DNA of 64,000 nt from Oscillospiraceae bacterium (GCA_017479425.1 JAFVCD010000044.1:62001-126000); one strand, 5' to 3'. Positions 8,204-20,192 are shown, counted from the stretch's first letter. The notes: generated from the letters alone by a model not told the origin. Program-made: numbers and translations.

Positions 8204-8875
8204 ATGAATTTTTCGGACATCTTCAAATCCTCGTTCCTTGAGAACGTGACCGCGGTCAGCGCCTTCGATATGGTGCTCAGTATGGCGCTTGCCTTTTGCC
8301 TAGGCCTTTTCATCTTCTTTGTTTATAAGAAAACCTATCAGGGCGTTATGTTTTCAACCTCCTTCGGCGTGACACTCGTCGCGCTGACGATGATCACAAA
8401 TCTCGTAATTTTAGCCGTCACGAGTAACGTGGTGCTGTCGCTCGGTATGGTCGGTGCTCTTTCAATTGTCCGTTTCCGTACCGCAATCAAGGAACCGCTT
8501 GACATAGCGTTTCTCTTCTGGGCAATCGCCGCAGGCATCGTTCTTGCCGCAGGCATGATTCCTCTTGCAGTATTCGGCTCCGTCGTTATCGGCGTTGTAC
8601 TCATTCTCTTTGTCAACCGCAAGACCCACACTCAGCCCTACATCGTCGTTATGACTGTCGATGATAAGGCGGCTGAGGACAAGGCGGTAGCTTTCCTCAA
8701 GGAAAACGTCAATAAGTGCGTAACAAAGTCCAAGACCGCCCGTGCCGGCTCCGTCGAGCTTAACATGGAAGTCAGACTCAAGGACGACAACACAGATTTT
8801 GTCAACGGTCTGACCTCGCTTAATGGAGTAAAGAGCGCAGTGCTTGTAAGCTACAACGGCGATTACATGAGCTGA
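8204..8875 (+). CDS. DUF4956 membrane protein
   Basis: The 223-residue protein has about four hydrophobic segments in its first 145 residues, including the family hallmark GALSIVRFRTAIKEPLD, and then a soluble ferredoxin-like tail (PYIVVMTVDDKAAEDKAVAF onward). The family is routinely found next to VTC-domain proteins, as here, 22 bases downstream. A channel or scaffold role for the polymer made by the VTC protein is inference. AAGGAG precedes the ATG. Confidence 0.85.
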   Translation: MNFSDIFKSSFLENVTAVSAFDMVLSMALAFCLGLFIFFVYKKTYQGVMFSTSFGVTLVALTMITNLVILAVTSNVVLSLGMVGALSIVRFRTAIKEPLDIAFLFWAIAAGIVLAAGMIPLAVFGSVVIGVVLILFVNRKTHTQPYIVVMTVDDKAAEDKAVAFLKENVNKCVTKSKTARAGSVELNMEVRLKDDNTDFVNGLTSLNGVKSAVLVSYNGDYMS

Positions 8876-8886
8876 GAGGTGCCGGG

Positions 8887-10752
8887 ATGAGTGCGCATAA
8901 AAAATTCGATACAATATGCGTCGCCGTCCTCGTCATCGCCATAGCTCTCACAGTGTTATTTATGAACGGCAAAAGCCTCGGGATCACAGCCGTAACGGAT
9001 GAAGATTCCGAGGCTTATTCCGACTCAGAGTACTTCACCGCGAGTGATCAGAACGGAGATTGGAGCGGCTACGACGTGACGACCGTCACCCTCTCGGGCG
9101 ATACGGCGACGATAAGCGGAGGCGGCGCTTATGTCTATGACGGCGGACTTGTGATCAGCGAGTCCGGCTGGTATGAGCTTTCCGGCTCTCTCACGGACGG
9201 CAGCATTACCGTTGACGCAAATTCCAATTCAAAGGTTTATATCCGGCTCTCGGACGTCAGCATAACCTGCTCGGACAGCGCGGCGCTTATAGTAAATCAG
9301 GCGGACAAGGTGTTCCTAACCCTCGCTGACGGAACTGTAAACACCCTCGCCTCCGGCGCGGAGTATTCCACGGCTGCCATTTCTGACGGCGTGGGAGGCA
9401 CGATTTACGCAAAGGATGACCTCACGATAAACGGCTCCGGTACCCTTAATATCACCGCTGAGTATAAGCACGGCATTGAGGCTAACGACGACCTCGTCAT
9501 AACCGGCGGCGCAATAACGATCGCCGCCGCAAAGGACGGCATAAACGCAAACGATACTATCCGCATTATGAAGGCTTCAATTACCGTCGACGCCGCTGAT
9601 GAGGCGATTCAGCAGAAAACCGAGGAAGGTTATATCTATATAGAGTCCGGCACCTTTGACCTCACAAGCGCTGACGACGGTATTAAGGCAGTGGGCAGCA
9701 TCACCATCGAGGACGGAGATTTTGCAATTTCCGCAGGCGACGACGCTGTCCATTCCGACGCCGATATAACTGTAAACGGCGGGGAAATAGTGATTACGAA
9801 ATGCTATGAGGGCATCGAGGCGCTGAATATCACCCAGAATGGCGGAAATATTGAAATCTATCCCACCGACGACGGACTAAACGCCAACGGCAACGGCGGA
9901 AATGTGACCATAACCGGCGGTGCGCTTACTATTATGAATTCTGACGGCAACGATGCCGACGGCTTAGATTCCAACGGCAGCGTATATATTTCCGGCGGCA
10001 CGGTCACAGTTGCGGTGCTTGGAAACGGCTCGAACAATGCGATCGACTACGGCAGTGAATCCGGCGGAGAGTTCGTTATCACCGGAGGAACTGTAATTGC
10101 CCTGGGCGCCAGCAATATGGCGGAGGCACCGAGCGAGAATTCGACCCAGCCCGTTATCTTCTATAATCTCACCGACTTAGCGGCGGCGGGCAGCGAAATA
10201 ACTCTCGGAGATATTTTCTCATACACCGCACCCTATACCTTTAACTGCCTGACTGTCAGTACGCCGGATATGACCCTCGGAGAATCCTATACGCTCACCA
10301 TCGGGTCAGAAAGCACCGAAGTGACACTTGAATCGAATGTCACTACCCTCGGCTCTGTAATGGGCGGCATGGGCGGCGGTATGGCTCAGCCCGGCAATAT
10401 GGGCGAAAGCATGGGTGAAATGGGCGGCACGCCGCCTGATATGCAAGGCGAAAGCGAAGAGATGGAAACTCCGCCGGACATGAGCGGCGAGGATTCCACG
10501 GACAGACCCACGCCTCCCGACGGCACTGAGACAGGCGAGATGGGAACTATGCCGGACGGCACGGAAATGGGCGGCACGCCTCCGGATATGGAGGGCGGCT
10601 TCACGGAAGAAAGCGCCACCGACGATGCTCTTGATGAGACCGATACCGATACAAGAAGCACGGTAACGCCGGAATTTCTTATGTTGACGGGCGTTTCGGC
10701 TCTCGCCCTTGCCGCAGCGCTCATATTTGCGATAAAATATAAAAGAAGATAG
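8887..10752 (+). CDS. Cthe_2159-type carbohydrate-binding surface protein, copy 1
   Basis: The 621-residue protein has an N-terminal membrane anchor (about 13-32), a long acidic beta-helix-like repeat region (about 55-450) typical of PF14262, whose founder binds cellulose and pectin-like acids, and a C-terminal transmembrane helix followed by KYKRR. Between them lies a Met/Gly/Pro/Glu-rich stretch (about 488-575) with repeats such as GGTPPDM. It is co-transcribed with the VTC and DUF4956 genes. The two anchors suggest the repeat domain is displayed between two membrane passes or is processed. A paralogue lies at 24945-26813. Its ligand is unknown. Confidence 0.82.
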   Translation: MSAHKKFDTICVAVLVIAIALTVLFMNGKSLGITAVTDEDSEAYSDSEYFTASDQNGDWSGYDVTTVTLSGDTATISGGGAYVYDGGLVISESGWYELSGSLTDGSITVDANSNSKVYIRLSDVSITCSDSAALIVNQADKVFLTLADGTVNTLASGAEYSTAAISDGVGGTIYAKDDLTINGSGTLNITAEYKHGIEANDDLVITGGAITIAAAKDGINANDTIRIMKASITVDAADEAIQQKTEEGYIYIESGTFDLTSADDGIKAVGSITIEDGDFAISAGDDAVHSDADITVNGGEIVITKCYEGIEALNITQNGGNIEIYPTDDGLNANGNGGNVTITGGALTIMNSDGNDADGLDSNGSVYISGGTVTVAVLGNGSNNAIDYGSESGGEFVITGGTVIALGASNMAEAPSENSTQPVIFYNLTDLAAAGSEITLGDIFSYTAPYTFNCLTVSTPDMTLGESYTLTIGSESTEVTLESNVTTLGSVMGGMGGGMAQPGNMGESMGEMGGTPPDMQGESEEMETPPDMSGEDSTDRPTPPDGTETGEMGTMPDGTEMGGTPPDMEGGFTEESATDDALDETDTDTRSTVTPEFLMLTGVSALALAAALIFAIKYKRR

Positions 10753-10753
10753 A

Positions 10754-10790
10754 AAAATCCGGCTCAGCCATCGCGCTGAGCCGGATTTTA
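10754..10790 (+). terminator. Terminator after the VTC operon
   Basis: A 14-bp stem (10754-10767 and 10776-10789, AAAATCCGGCTCAG and its complement) with A-rich and T-rich flanks ends transcription in either direction. Confidence 0.85.
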
Positions 10791-10807
10791 TTGTCAGCTT
10801 CGCAGAA

Positions 10808-10917
10808 TTCGCCGAAGGCGAAAAATACTTCTCAGCCCGCAAACGTGCGCCTTTGGCGTGCGCTGCAGCGGGCTGCAAAAACTCAAATGAGAGCCCAGCG
10901 AAGCGGGTCTCATTTGA
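10808..10917. repeat. Cluster of three further hairpins between converging genes
   Basis: Three inverted repeats follow the terminator: TTCGCC/GGCGAA (10808-10822), CAGCCCGC/GCGGGCTG (10833-10840 and 10868-10875, with nested pairing), and CAAATGAGA/TCTCATTTG (10884-10892 and 10908-10916). None has a clear T-run except weakly. The stretch 10791-10921 holds no gene. Confidence 0.6.
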
Positions 10918-10921
10918 CTGA

Positions 10922-11788
10922 TTAAGCCGGATTTACGTGTACCATGACGTGCTTTACGCGCGGAAAAGCGCTCTCGACCTTGTCGTGAACCTCCTCCGCT
11001 ATCGCGTGCGCCTCACGGAGCGGCAAATCGCCGTCGACGGCGATCTCAAGCTCAACGTAAATTCTCGAGCCGAATTCGCGCGTGCGGAGCAGGTCGATAT
11101 TCTGAATTCCCTCGACCGAGCTCACCGCGTCAAAAATCGCCGCCTCGGTCTTTGCGTCGGCGGAGGTGTCGATCGTCTTTTCCGAGGCGTCGCGGAAGAT
11201 ATCCACCGCGGCCTTCATAACAAAAACGGAGATGACGATGCTTGCCGCAGGGTCAAGATACCCGAAGCCCAGCATGGCGCCGCCGATTCCGATAAGCGCT
11301 CCGACGGAGCTGAGCGAGTCCGAGCGGTGGTGCCAGGCGTCGGCCATGAGCGCGTCGGAGTCGATAGCCTTCGCGGCTCGGGCGGTGTAGTGGTACATAA
11401 GCTCCTTCACAACGATGGAGATCACCGCCGCCGCGAGCGCGAGCGGGCCGGGCACAGTCAGCGCCTCGTGCGAAACTATCTTGCGAAGCCCCTCTACGCC
11501 GATGAGAAGTCCGGTGCCGAAGAGTATCACTGCGAGGACTATCGCGGCGATGGACTCATAGCGCTCATGCCCGAAGGGGTGCTCGCGGTCAGCCTCCTTT
11601 GAGGAGAGCCGCACGCCGATGAGCACGATAATGGTGCTCAGAACATCTGAAGCCGAGTGCGCCGCGTCGGATATCATCGCGCCGGAGTGGGCGAAAATGC
11701 CGGCGAGGAGCTTCACAAGCGTGAGCGCCGCATTTGCGATTATTGTAGTGCGCCCGACAGCGCGGGCAATTTTTGCTCTTTCATCCAT
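10922..11788 (-). CDS. Cation diffusion facilitator (CDF) metal exporter
   Basis: The 288-residue membrane protein exports divalent metal ions (zinc, iron, manganese or cobalt) by proton exchange. Six hydrophobic segments are visible, with the metal-site residues in SDAAHSASD (about 40-48) and DAWHHRSD in the fifth helix, followed by a cytoplasmic C-terminal domain (ENIDLLRTREFG region, HVNP end). The HHxxD-type second half-site does not by itself decide the metal. It is transcribed divergently from the two-component system, and its promoter has TTGAAC and TATAAT spaced 16 bp. Confidence 0.9.
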   Translation of the reverse strand: MDERAKIARAVGRTTIIANAALTLVKLLAGIFAHSGAMISDAAHSASDVLSTIIVLIGVRLSSKEADREHPFGHERYESIAAIVLAVILFGTGLLIGVEGLRKIVSHEALTVPGPLALAAAVISIVVKELMYHYTARAAKAIDSDALMADAWHHRSDSLSSVGALIGIGGAMLGFGYLDPAASIVISVFVMKAAVDIFRDASEKTIDTSADAKTEAAIFDAVSSVEGIQNIDLLRTREFGSRIYVELEIAVDGDLPLREAHAIAEEVHDKVESAFPRVKHVMVHVNPA

Positions 11789-11829
11789 AGATATGCCTCC
11801 GATGATACAAATATATGGATATAAACGCC

Positions 11830-11857
11830 ATTATAGCACCCGTTTTCAAAAGTTCAA
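11830..11857 (-). promoter_or_regulatory. Promoter of the CDF gene
   Basis: Minus-strand TTGAAC (11852-11857) and TATAAT (11830-11835) are separated by 16 bp. It lies back to back with the promoter of the response regulator, five bases away. Confidence 0.7.
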
Positions 11858-11861
11858 GCTA

Positions 11862-11890
11862 TTGACAGCACTTTTTGAGAATGCTATATT
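11862..11890 (+). promoter_or_regulatory. Promoter of the LytTR/GHKL operon
   Basis: TTGACA (11862-11867) and TATATT (11885-11890) are separated by 17 bp. The ribosome site AGGAGG follows shortly before the ATG at 11911. Confidence 0.75.
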
Positions 11891-11910
11891 TTTAATAGGA
11901 GGCGAAGAGG

Positions 11911-12618
11911 ATGATAAGAATCGCTCTTGTTGAGGATGACGCCGGCTATCGCAGGGAGCTCAAAAGCCTGCTGGAGCGCTATGGGCGCGAGAGCGGCGAA
12001 AAATTCGATATCCGCACCTTTTCCGACGGCGATGAGATCGCGGTCGGATATAAGGCTGAGTACGATATCATCCTGATGGATATCCAGATGCGCTTCATGA
12101 ACGGCATGGACGCGGCAAAGGAGATAAGAGAGAAGGACGGCGAGGTCATCATCATCTTCGTGACGAACACCGCGCAGTACGCGATCTCGGGCTACGAGGT
12201 CAACGCCCTCGACTATATCCTCAAGCCCGTCAGTTACTACGCATTTTCAAAGACCCTCGAGCGCGCCATAGGCTCTCTTCGCCGCAGAGAGAAGAGATAC
12301 ATCTTCATCACAAACCAGCACGGGGTCAAAAAGGTCGAGGAGAGCAGGATACTCTACATCGAGGTTGAGGGGCACAGCCTCGTCTACCACACGCTCGACG
12401 GTGACTTCGGCGCCACCGGCACCATGAAGGAGGTTGAGGAGAAGGTCTCGCAGGAGAGCTTTTTCCGCTGCAACAAGTGCTTTCTCGTAAACCTCGAGAA
12501 CGTCGACGCCGTAGAGGGCGACGACGCCGTTGTCGGCGGGGAGAGGGTAGCGCTCAGCCGCAACAAGAAAAAGGCGTTTATGGAGGCGCTGAGCCTCTAC
12601 GTTATGGGTAGAAGCTGA
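11911..12618 (+). CDS. LytTR-family response regulator
   Basis: The 235-residue protein has a receiver domain (about 1-120) with acidic pair D9/D10, phosphoacceptor D57 in DIILMDIQM and the lysine in LKPVSYY, then a LytTR DNA-binding domain (about 130-235). It resembles AgrA/VirR-type regulators that bind direct repeats at promoters. It overlaps the kinase gene by the ATGA junction, so the pair is translationally coupled. No AgrB/AgrD-like peptide system is visible nearby, so the signal is unknown. Confidence 0.92.
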   Translation: MIRIALVEDDAGYRRELKSLLERYGRESGEKFDIRTFSDGDEIAVGYKAEYDIILMDIQMRFMNGMDAAKEIREKDGEVIIIFVTNTAQYAISGYEVNALDYILKPVSYYAFSKTLERAIGSLRRREKRYIFITNQHGVKKVEESRILYIEVEGHSLVYHTLDGDFGATGTMKEVEEKVSQESFFRCNKCFLVNLENVDAVEGDDAVVGGERVALSRNKKKAFMEALSLYVMGRS

Positions 12619-13928
12619 TGAACGTTATCCGCAATGTTCCCGGACTGTGGACGAGCGCGTTCCACTGGCTCGGGTATATGTTTTTTATCTCGATACTTCC
12701 GAAAAGGCTTAAGGCATGGCAGACGTGGCTTGTCTCGGCTGCGTTCTTAGCACTCCAGACTGCGCTGTACATCGCCTTTATAGCCGACAGGTCGGGTATA
12801 TATTTCAACGTCACAAATACGCTCTTCGCGCTCTGGACTCTTATTCCGTTCGTTCTGTTCTGCGAGATCGGCGTCGCTGACGCGGTCTATTACTGCGCGA
12901 GGGCGTTCATACTCTCGGCGTTCGGAGTTTCGCTCGCATGGCAGTTTTACGCTCTTTATGTCTCTCCGCTGCCGCTTATGGGCGGATTTTTCGGAGAGTG
13001 CGCGTTTATGATATTCATAGCCGCGGCGGTGTTTTCTGCGGCGTACCTTGCCGAGCGCGGGCATATACGCGAGGACGCTGAGATGCGGATAAAGCCTTCG
13101 ACGGCGATCACGACTGTCCTCAGCGCGGTATCTATCTACATACTCTCGAGCCTGAGCTATTTCAGCTCCGACGCGCCGTTTACCTCGAACAGCGTTCCGG
13201 AGATATTCGCGCTGAGAAGCCTTGTGTACTTCGGCGGTACGGCGATGCTGTTTGCACTCCACTTTCAGCTCTGCGACAACTATTCCCGTCAGGAGCGCAA
13301 CGCTCTGCAGAACGTTCTCAACACGCAATACGCAAATTTCCGGGCAAATCAGGAGTCTGTGAGCATCGTAAACCAGAAGTACCACGATCTGAAGCATCAG
13401 ATCACGCTCCTGCGGAGCAATATCGGAGATGATAAAAAGTTAGAATATCTCGACGAGGTCGAGCGCGAGATCGGCGCGTTCGAGGCTCAGAACAAGACCG
13501 GAAACGAGGTGCTTGACACCATTCTCACCGGCAAGAGTCTCTATTGCCACGAGCACGGCATAACGCTCACCTGCGTGGCCGACGGAAAGCTCCTTGATTT
13601 CCTCAGCGTTATGGATATGAGCGCCATCTTCGGAAACGCGCTTGACAACGCCATCGAGAGCGCGGAAAAAATCACCGACCCGGCAAAGAGGCTCATACAC
13701 GTCACCGTATCGCGCCAGAAGGGCTTTGCGAGCGTAATCGTCCGCAACCGCTACGGTGAGGAGCCGCGCTTTTCCGGAGGAATGCCCGTCACCTCAAAGG
13801 GCGATCGCGAGAACCACGGCTACGGAGTGCGAAGCATCGTCGCCACCGCGGAAAAGTACGGCGGCACCGCCACAGTCGGCGTAAAGGACGGCTGGTTCAG
13901 CCTGAACGTGCTTCTGCCGATAAAATAA
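12618..13928 (+). CDS. Sensor histidine kinase, GHKL (AgrC/HPK10-like)
   Basis: The 436-residue kinase has about six transmembrane helices in its first 220 residues, a dimerisation helix with the phosphoacceptor in YHDLKHQI (His256), and a GHKL ATPase domain with NALDNAIESAEK and the GYGVRSIVATAEKYGG glycine box. It should phosphorylate the LytTR regulator encoded just upstream. Kinases of this shape often sense peptides, but the ligand cannot be read here. A terminator follows. Confidence 0.92.
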   Translation: MNVIRNVPGLWTSAFHWLGYMFFISILPKRLKAWQTWLVSAAFLALQTALYIAFIADRSGIYFNVTNTLFALWTLIPFVLFCEIGVADAVYYCARAFILSAFGVSLAWQFYALYVSPLPLMGGFFGECAFMIFIAAAVFSAAYLAERGHIREDAEMRIKPSTAITTVLSAVSIYILSSLSYFSSDAPFTSNSVPEIFALRSLVYFGGTAMLFALHFQLCDNYSRQERNALQNVLNTQYANFRANQESVSIVNQKYHDLKHQITLLRSNIGDDKKLEYLDEVEREIGAFEAQNKTGNEVLDTILTGKSLYCHEHGITLTCVADGKLLDFLSVMDMSAIFGNALDNAIESAEKITDPAKRLIHVTVSRQKGFASVIVRNRYGEEPRFSGGMPVTSKGDRENHGYGVRSIVATAEKYGGTATVGVKDGWFSLNVLLPIK

Positions 13929-13942
13929 TCAGTTGATATTTC

Positions 13943-13986
13943 CCCTCACTTTTGTTATAATGTACAAAAGTGAGGGATATTTTTTT
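13943..13986 (+). terminator. Terminator after the two-component operon
   Basis: A perfect 13-bp stem (13943-13955 with 13964-13976, CCCTCACTTTTGT) is followed by a T-run. Confidence 0.88.
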
Positions 13987-14107
13987 ACCCATTTGCACAT
14001 ATCTTACAACGGATAATGCTCAAAAATCAACATTTTATGAAGGCGGCAACACAAATTTTTAATTGTTTGGTAATATAAAATCAAGAAAAACATAGGAGGA
14101 GAAGGGT

Positions 14108-16654
<2,547 letters not shown>

Positions 16655-16691
16655 ACTCCGCAAGGAGCAAAAATAGAAGGAGGATTTAAAA

Positions 16692-19600
16692 ATGGCAAAA
16701 GGCACAAACAGTCGGGCCAAGCAGCTTCTGTGGCGAGGCTTGACAACCCTGACCGCCGGTCTTACGGTGCTTGCTCTTACGGGCTCGGTCATCGTAAACG
16801 GCTTCCGCACAGACATTGATAAGTTCCTCGGCACCTCCAGCACTCGAATCGTCAGCGAGGAGGCAGACCCCTCCACCGCTTACGGCTTCAAGTCTGACTA
16901 TGCGACCACCGCAGAGCTTGTCAAGGCTATCGCCGACGTCGGCGAGAGAATGAACGAGGAGGGCAGCGTTCTTCTCAAGAATAACGGCGCTCTTCCGCTC
17001 TCCGCATCCGAGAAGGGCAAGGTATCCCTCTTGGGCTTCTCAAGCTACCACCCTGTAATGGGCGGCATCATGGGCTCCAGCCTCACCGAGAACGTCGGAA
17101 CCGACGCTGATACCGTCGATTTCGTCGCCGCTCTGAAGGCGAAGGGCTACACCTACAACCCGACCCTCGAGACCATCTACGAGACTCTCCGTCCCACCTA
17201 TGAGACAGAGGTCGCAAGCTGGTTCGGCTCGAGCTTCTATCCGAACATCACCGCCCCCGCAAACTCCGCCGGCAGCTTCTTCACCTCGAAGGAGCCTTCG
17301 CCCGCCGCTCTTGACGGCGCTGACGGTTCCTGGCGCGGCACCCTCAACGATTATAACGTTATGATCGTCACCATCGCCCGCGCAGGCAGCGAGAACGCAA
17401 ACTACACCCCCGGCACCGCCGGCGTTGACCCCAGCCAGAGCCTCAATCAGACCGATCCTCTCGGCCTCTCCGACGACGAGCGCGCGCTCATTCAGGCAGC
17501 GATCGACGCCAAGAGCGCTAACGGCGGCAAGGTCATCGTTCTCCTCAACAACGCCTCCGCAATGGAGATCCAGGAGCTTAAGGATAACGACGGCATCGAC
17601 GCAATGCTCCAGATCGGACTTCCCGGCGGCTACGGCTTCTACGGCGTCTGCGATATTCTCGACGGCACCGTGAACCCCTCCGGCAGACTCCCCGACGTCT
17701 ATGCAGTCAAGGCTTCTCTCAGCCCCGCTGCACAGAACTACGGCTTCCTTATGTGGGCAAACGCACAGCCGGAGATAAACATCAACTCCGCCATCGTTGA
17801 GGCAGAGGGCATCTACACCGGCTACAAGTACTATGAGACCCGTTATATCGACGCAGAGCTCGGTCAAGGCAACGCAACGAGCACCGTCGGCAGCACCTCC
17901 GGCGCATGGAGCTACGATAACGAGGTCACATATCCGTTCGGCTACGGCCTCTCCTACACCACCTTTGAGCAGACTCTCGACTCCGTCACCGTTGACCTCG
18001 GCGCGCAGACCGCTACCGCAGTCGTCACAGTAAAGAACACCGGCTCGAGTGCCGGCAAGGACGTCGTTCAGCTCTACGTTTCTACCCCGTATACCGACTA
18101 CGATAAAGAACACGGCGTTGAGAAGGCGGGAGTTCAGCTCCTTGACTTCGGCAAGACCGAGGTTATCGAGCCGGGCGCAAGCTTTACCACCACCATCACC
18201 GCCGACCTTCAGTACATGGCTTCCTGGGATTCCACCGCTGATAACCTTCTCGGCACCAAGGGCTGCTATATCCTCGACGCCGGCACCTACTACTTCGCAA
18301 TCGGCAACGCTCACGAGGCGGCTGAGGCAGTTGTCGAGGCTATGAAGGGCAACGAAAGCGCAGTTAAGACCTGGGAGCTCGGCGCTCTTGACGATACCAC
18401 CTTCGCGCGCTCCAAGAACGGCACCGCCGTTGAGAACCAGCTCGATGATATGGACGTAAACTACTGGCTCCCCGGTACCGCCACCTATCTCAGCCGCTCC
18501 GACTGGGAGGGCACCTTCCCCAAGACCTACGCAAATCTCACCGCTTCCGATGAGATGCTCGCAGTTATGAGAAACGATAACTACGAGATAAAGCACACCG
18601 GCTCGAGCGTTGTATTCGGACAGAATAACAATCTGAAGCTTGCAGACCTTAAGGGCGTAACCGACCTCGATGACGAGCGCTGGGAGCTTCTTATGGATCA
18701 GATCAAGCTTGAGGACTGCATGATCCGCACCGGCTTCGGCGGCACCTCCACCAAGGTCATCGAGTCCATCATGAGCCCCGAGGCAGTCCAGAACGACGGC
18801 CCGAACGGCATTTACAGCTATCCTCTCGCTCAGTACGCCAACACCGACGCCTCCACCGGCGATCCCTGCGTTGTTGACGCAAACGACAAGAACGCAAACT
18901 ATCGCGCCGGCGTTATGGGTAACGAGACCGTCATCGCCTCCACCTTCAATAAGGCTCTTGCAAGAGAGTACGGCAAGGTCATGGGCAACTACTCGCTCTG
19001 GGCAAACCTCCCCATCTGGTGGGGCATCGGCGTAAACCTCCATCGCGTACCCTACAACGCCCGTAACCACGAGTATTATTCCGAGGATTCCGTCCTCTCC
19101 GCATTTATGGGCGCAGCCACCATCGAGGGCGCTCAGTATTACGGCGTGATCGCCGCTCCGAAGCATGTTGCCTTCAACGATTCCGAGGTCAACCGTACCG
19201 GCGTCGCCACCTTCATGACCGAGCAGAAGGCCCGCGAGGGCGAGCTTCGCGCGATGCAGTCCAGCTTCGAGGACGCTCAGTGCCTCGGCGCTATGACCGC
19301 ATATAACCGCGACGGCGTCTACACCGACAACGCTCACCCGACTCTTCTTAAGAACATCGTCCGCGGCGAGTGGGGCTTCAAGGGCCTCATGAGCGAGGAC
19401 TTCATCATGGATCCGAGCTATGTAACCCTTAAGGAAGCCGTCATCAACGGCGTAACGATGAGCTGCAACACCGGCGAGAGCACCATGGAGGCTGTTTCCG
19501 GCTACTATCAGGGCTGGACAGTTGAAAACGTCAAGGACGATCCCGAGCTCACCGCCGCACTCAAGCAGGTTATGACCTGGCAGGCTTACGCGCTCGCTAA

Positions 19601-19754
19601 CTCCAACGCTATGGACGGCTACTCCAGCTCTACAAGACTTGAGACTGTCAGAACCTGGTACGATAACGCCCTTACCGCGGCTTGGATCTGCTTCGCCGTA
19701 CTGACCGTCGGCAGCGCATTTATGTATGTCAAGAGCCGCAAGGAAGAAAACTGA
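16692..19754 (+). CDS. Membrane-anchored GH3 enzyme with C-domain-first order
   Basis: The 1020-residue protein carries the GH3 C-terminal domain first (about 65-400, starting at GERMNEEGSVLLKNNGALPL), then a fibronectin-III-like domain (SVTVDLGAQTATAVVTVKNT region), and only then the GH3 N-terminal barrel (about 640-960), the reverse of the usual order. The nucleophile is probably Asp903 in WGFKGLMSEDF. Hydrophobic segments lie at residues about 14-35 and about 990-1010, so both ends are in the membrane. Beta-glucosidase or a related exo-hydrolase activity is the family expectation, and the sugar cannot be told. A small membrane protein gene follows 18 bases later. Confidence 0.88.
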   Translation: MAKGTNSRAKQLLWRGLTTLTAGLTVLALTGSVIVNGFRTDIDKFLGTSSTRIVSEEADPSTAYGFKSDYATTAELVKAIADVGERMNEEGSVLLKNNGALPLSASEKGKVSLLGFSSYHPVMGGIMGSSLTENVGTDADTVDFVAALKAKGYTYNPTLETIYETLRPTYETEVASWFGSSFYPNITAPANSAGSFFTSKEPSPAALDGADGSWRGTLNDYNVMIVTIARAGSENANYTPGTAGVDPSQSLNQTDPLGLSDDERALIQAAIDAKSANGGKVIVLLNNASAMEIQELKDNDGIDAMLQIGLPGGYGFYGVCDILDGTVNPSGRLPDVYAVKASLSPAAQNYGFLMWANAQPEININSAIVEAEGIYTGYKYYETRYIDAELGQGNATSTVGSTSGAWSYDNEVTYPFGYGLSYTTFEQTLDSVTVDLGAQTATAVVTVKNTGSSAGKDVVQLYVSTPYTDYDKEHGVEKAGVQLLDFGKTEVIEPGASFTTTITADLQYMASWDSTADNLLGTKGCYILDAGTYYFAIGNAHEAAEAVVEAMKGNESAVKTWELGALDDTTFARSKNGTAVENQLDDMDVNYWLPGTATYLSRSDWEGTFPKTYANLTASDEMLAVMRNDNYEIKHTGSSVVFGQNNNLKLADLKGVTDLDDERWELLMDQIKLEDCMIRTGFGGTSTKVIESIMSPEAVQNDGPNGIYSYPLAQYANTDASTGDPCVVDANDKNANYRAGVMGNETVIASTFNKALAREYGKVMGNYSLWANLPIWWGIGVNLHRVPYNARNHEYYSEDSVLSAFMGAATIEGAQYYGVIAAPKHVAFNDSEVNRTGVATFMTEQKAREGELRAMQSSFEDAQCLGAMTAYNRDGVYTDNAHPTLLKNIVRGEWGFKGLMSEDFIMDPSYVTLKEAVINGVTMSCNTGESTMEAVSGYYQGWTVENVKDDPELTAALKQVMTWQAYALANSNAMDGYSSSTRLETVRTWYDNALTAAWICFAVLTVGSAFMYVKSRKEEN

Positions 19755-19772
19755 GAGAGGGAGGATATAATA

Positions 19773-20192
19773 ATGACTAAGAAAATTTCTGCAGGAATGT
19801 ATATCGCCTGCGCCTCCGCCGTCTGCGCGCTTGTCGGACTCATCGCCTATATGATCAACACCGGCACCGCCTACTATGCAAAGATGGGCGTCGATACCGT
19901 CGTTGTTCTCTGCCTCGCAGGAGCCGCGCTTGTCGGCATCGTCAGAATCGTGATCGGCATGAAGGCTAACCCCGTATGGGCGGACATCCTTCCGGTCTGC
20001 GCCGCAGTTCTCGCGGTGATCGGCTTCATGTTCCTCGTGAACGTCCGCGTAAATAACATCGCCGCTGTCATGACCTTCGAGAACAGCGCCTCCAACATGG
20101 CGGATTCTGTCAGCTGCTTCATCGCCATCGGCGCCGCGCTCATCTCTATGATAACGAGCTTTGTCGCCGCATTCTTCGATATAGCGAAGTAA
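19773..20192 (+). CDS. Small four-helix membrane protein, GH3 partner
   Basis: The 139-residue protein is almost entirely hydrophobic, with about four transmembrane helices (roughly 7-28, 38-58, 68-88 and 110-134) and no recognised catalytic motif. The ribosome site is GGGAGG. Its place directly after the GH3 gene suggests co-expression and possibly a membrane partner for that anchored enzyme, which is inference. I do not recognise the family. Confidence 0.75.
   Translation: MTKKISAGMYIACASAVCALVGLIAYMINTGTAYYAKMGVDTVVVLCLAGAALVGIVRIVIGMKANPVWADILPVCAAVLAVIGFMFLVNVRVNNIAAVMTFENSASNMADSVSCFIAIGAALISMITSFVAAFFDIAK

Noticed and set aside
11862..13928. agr-type quorum-sensing locus
   Set aside because: The kinase and LytTR regulator fit, but no AgrB protease or AgrD-like peptide gene is seen beside them.
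17040..19337. A 765-codon minus-strand frame across the GH3 gene
   Set aside because: It is the antisense shadow of a clearly recognised enzyme gene. The translation has no domain and is biased in composition.
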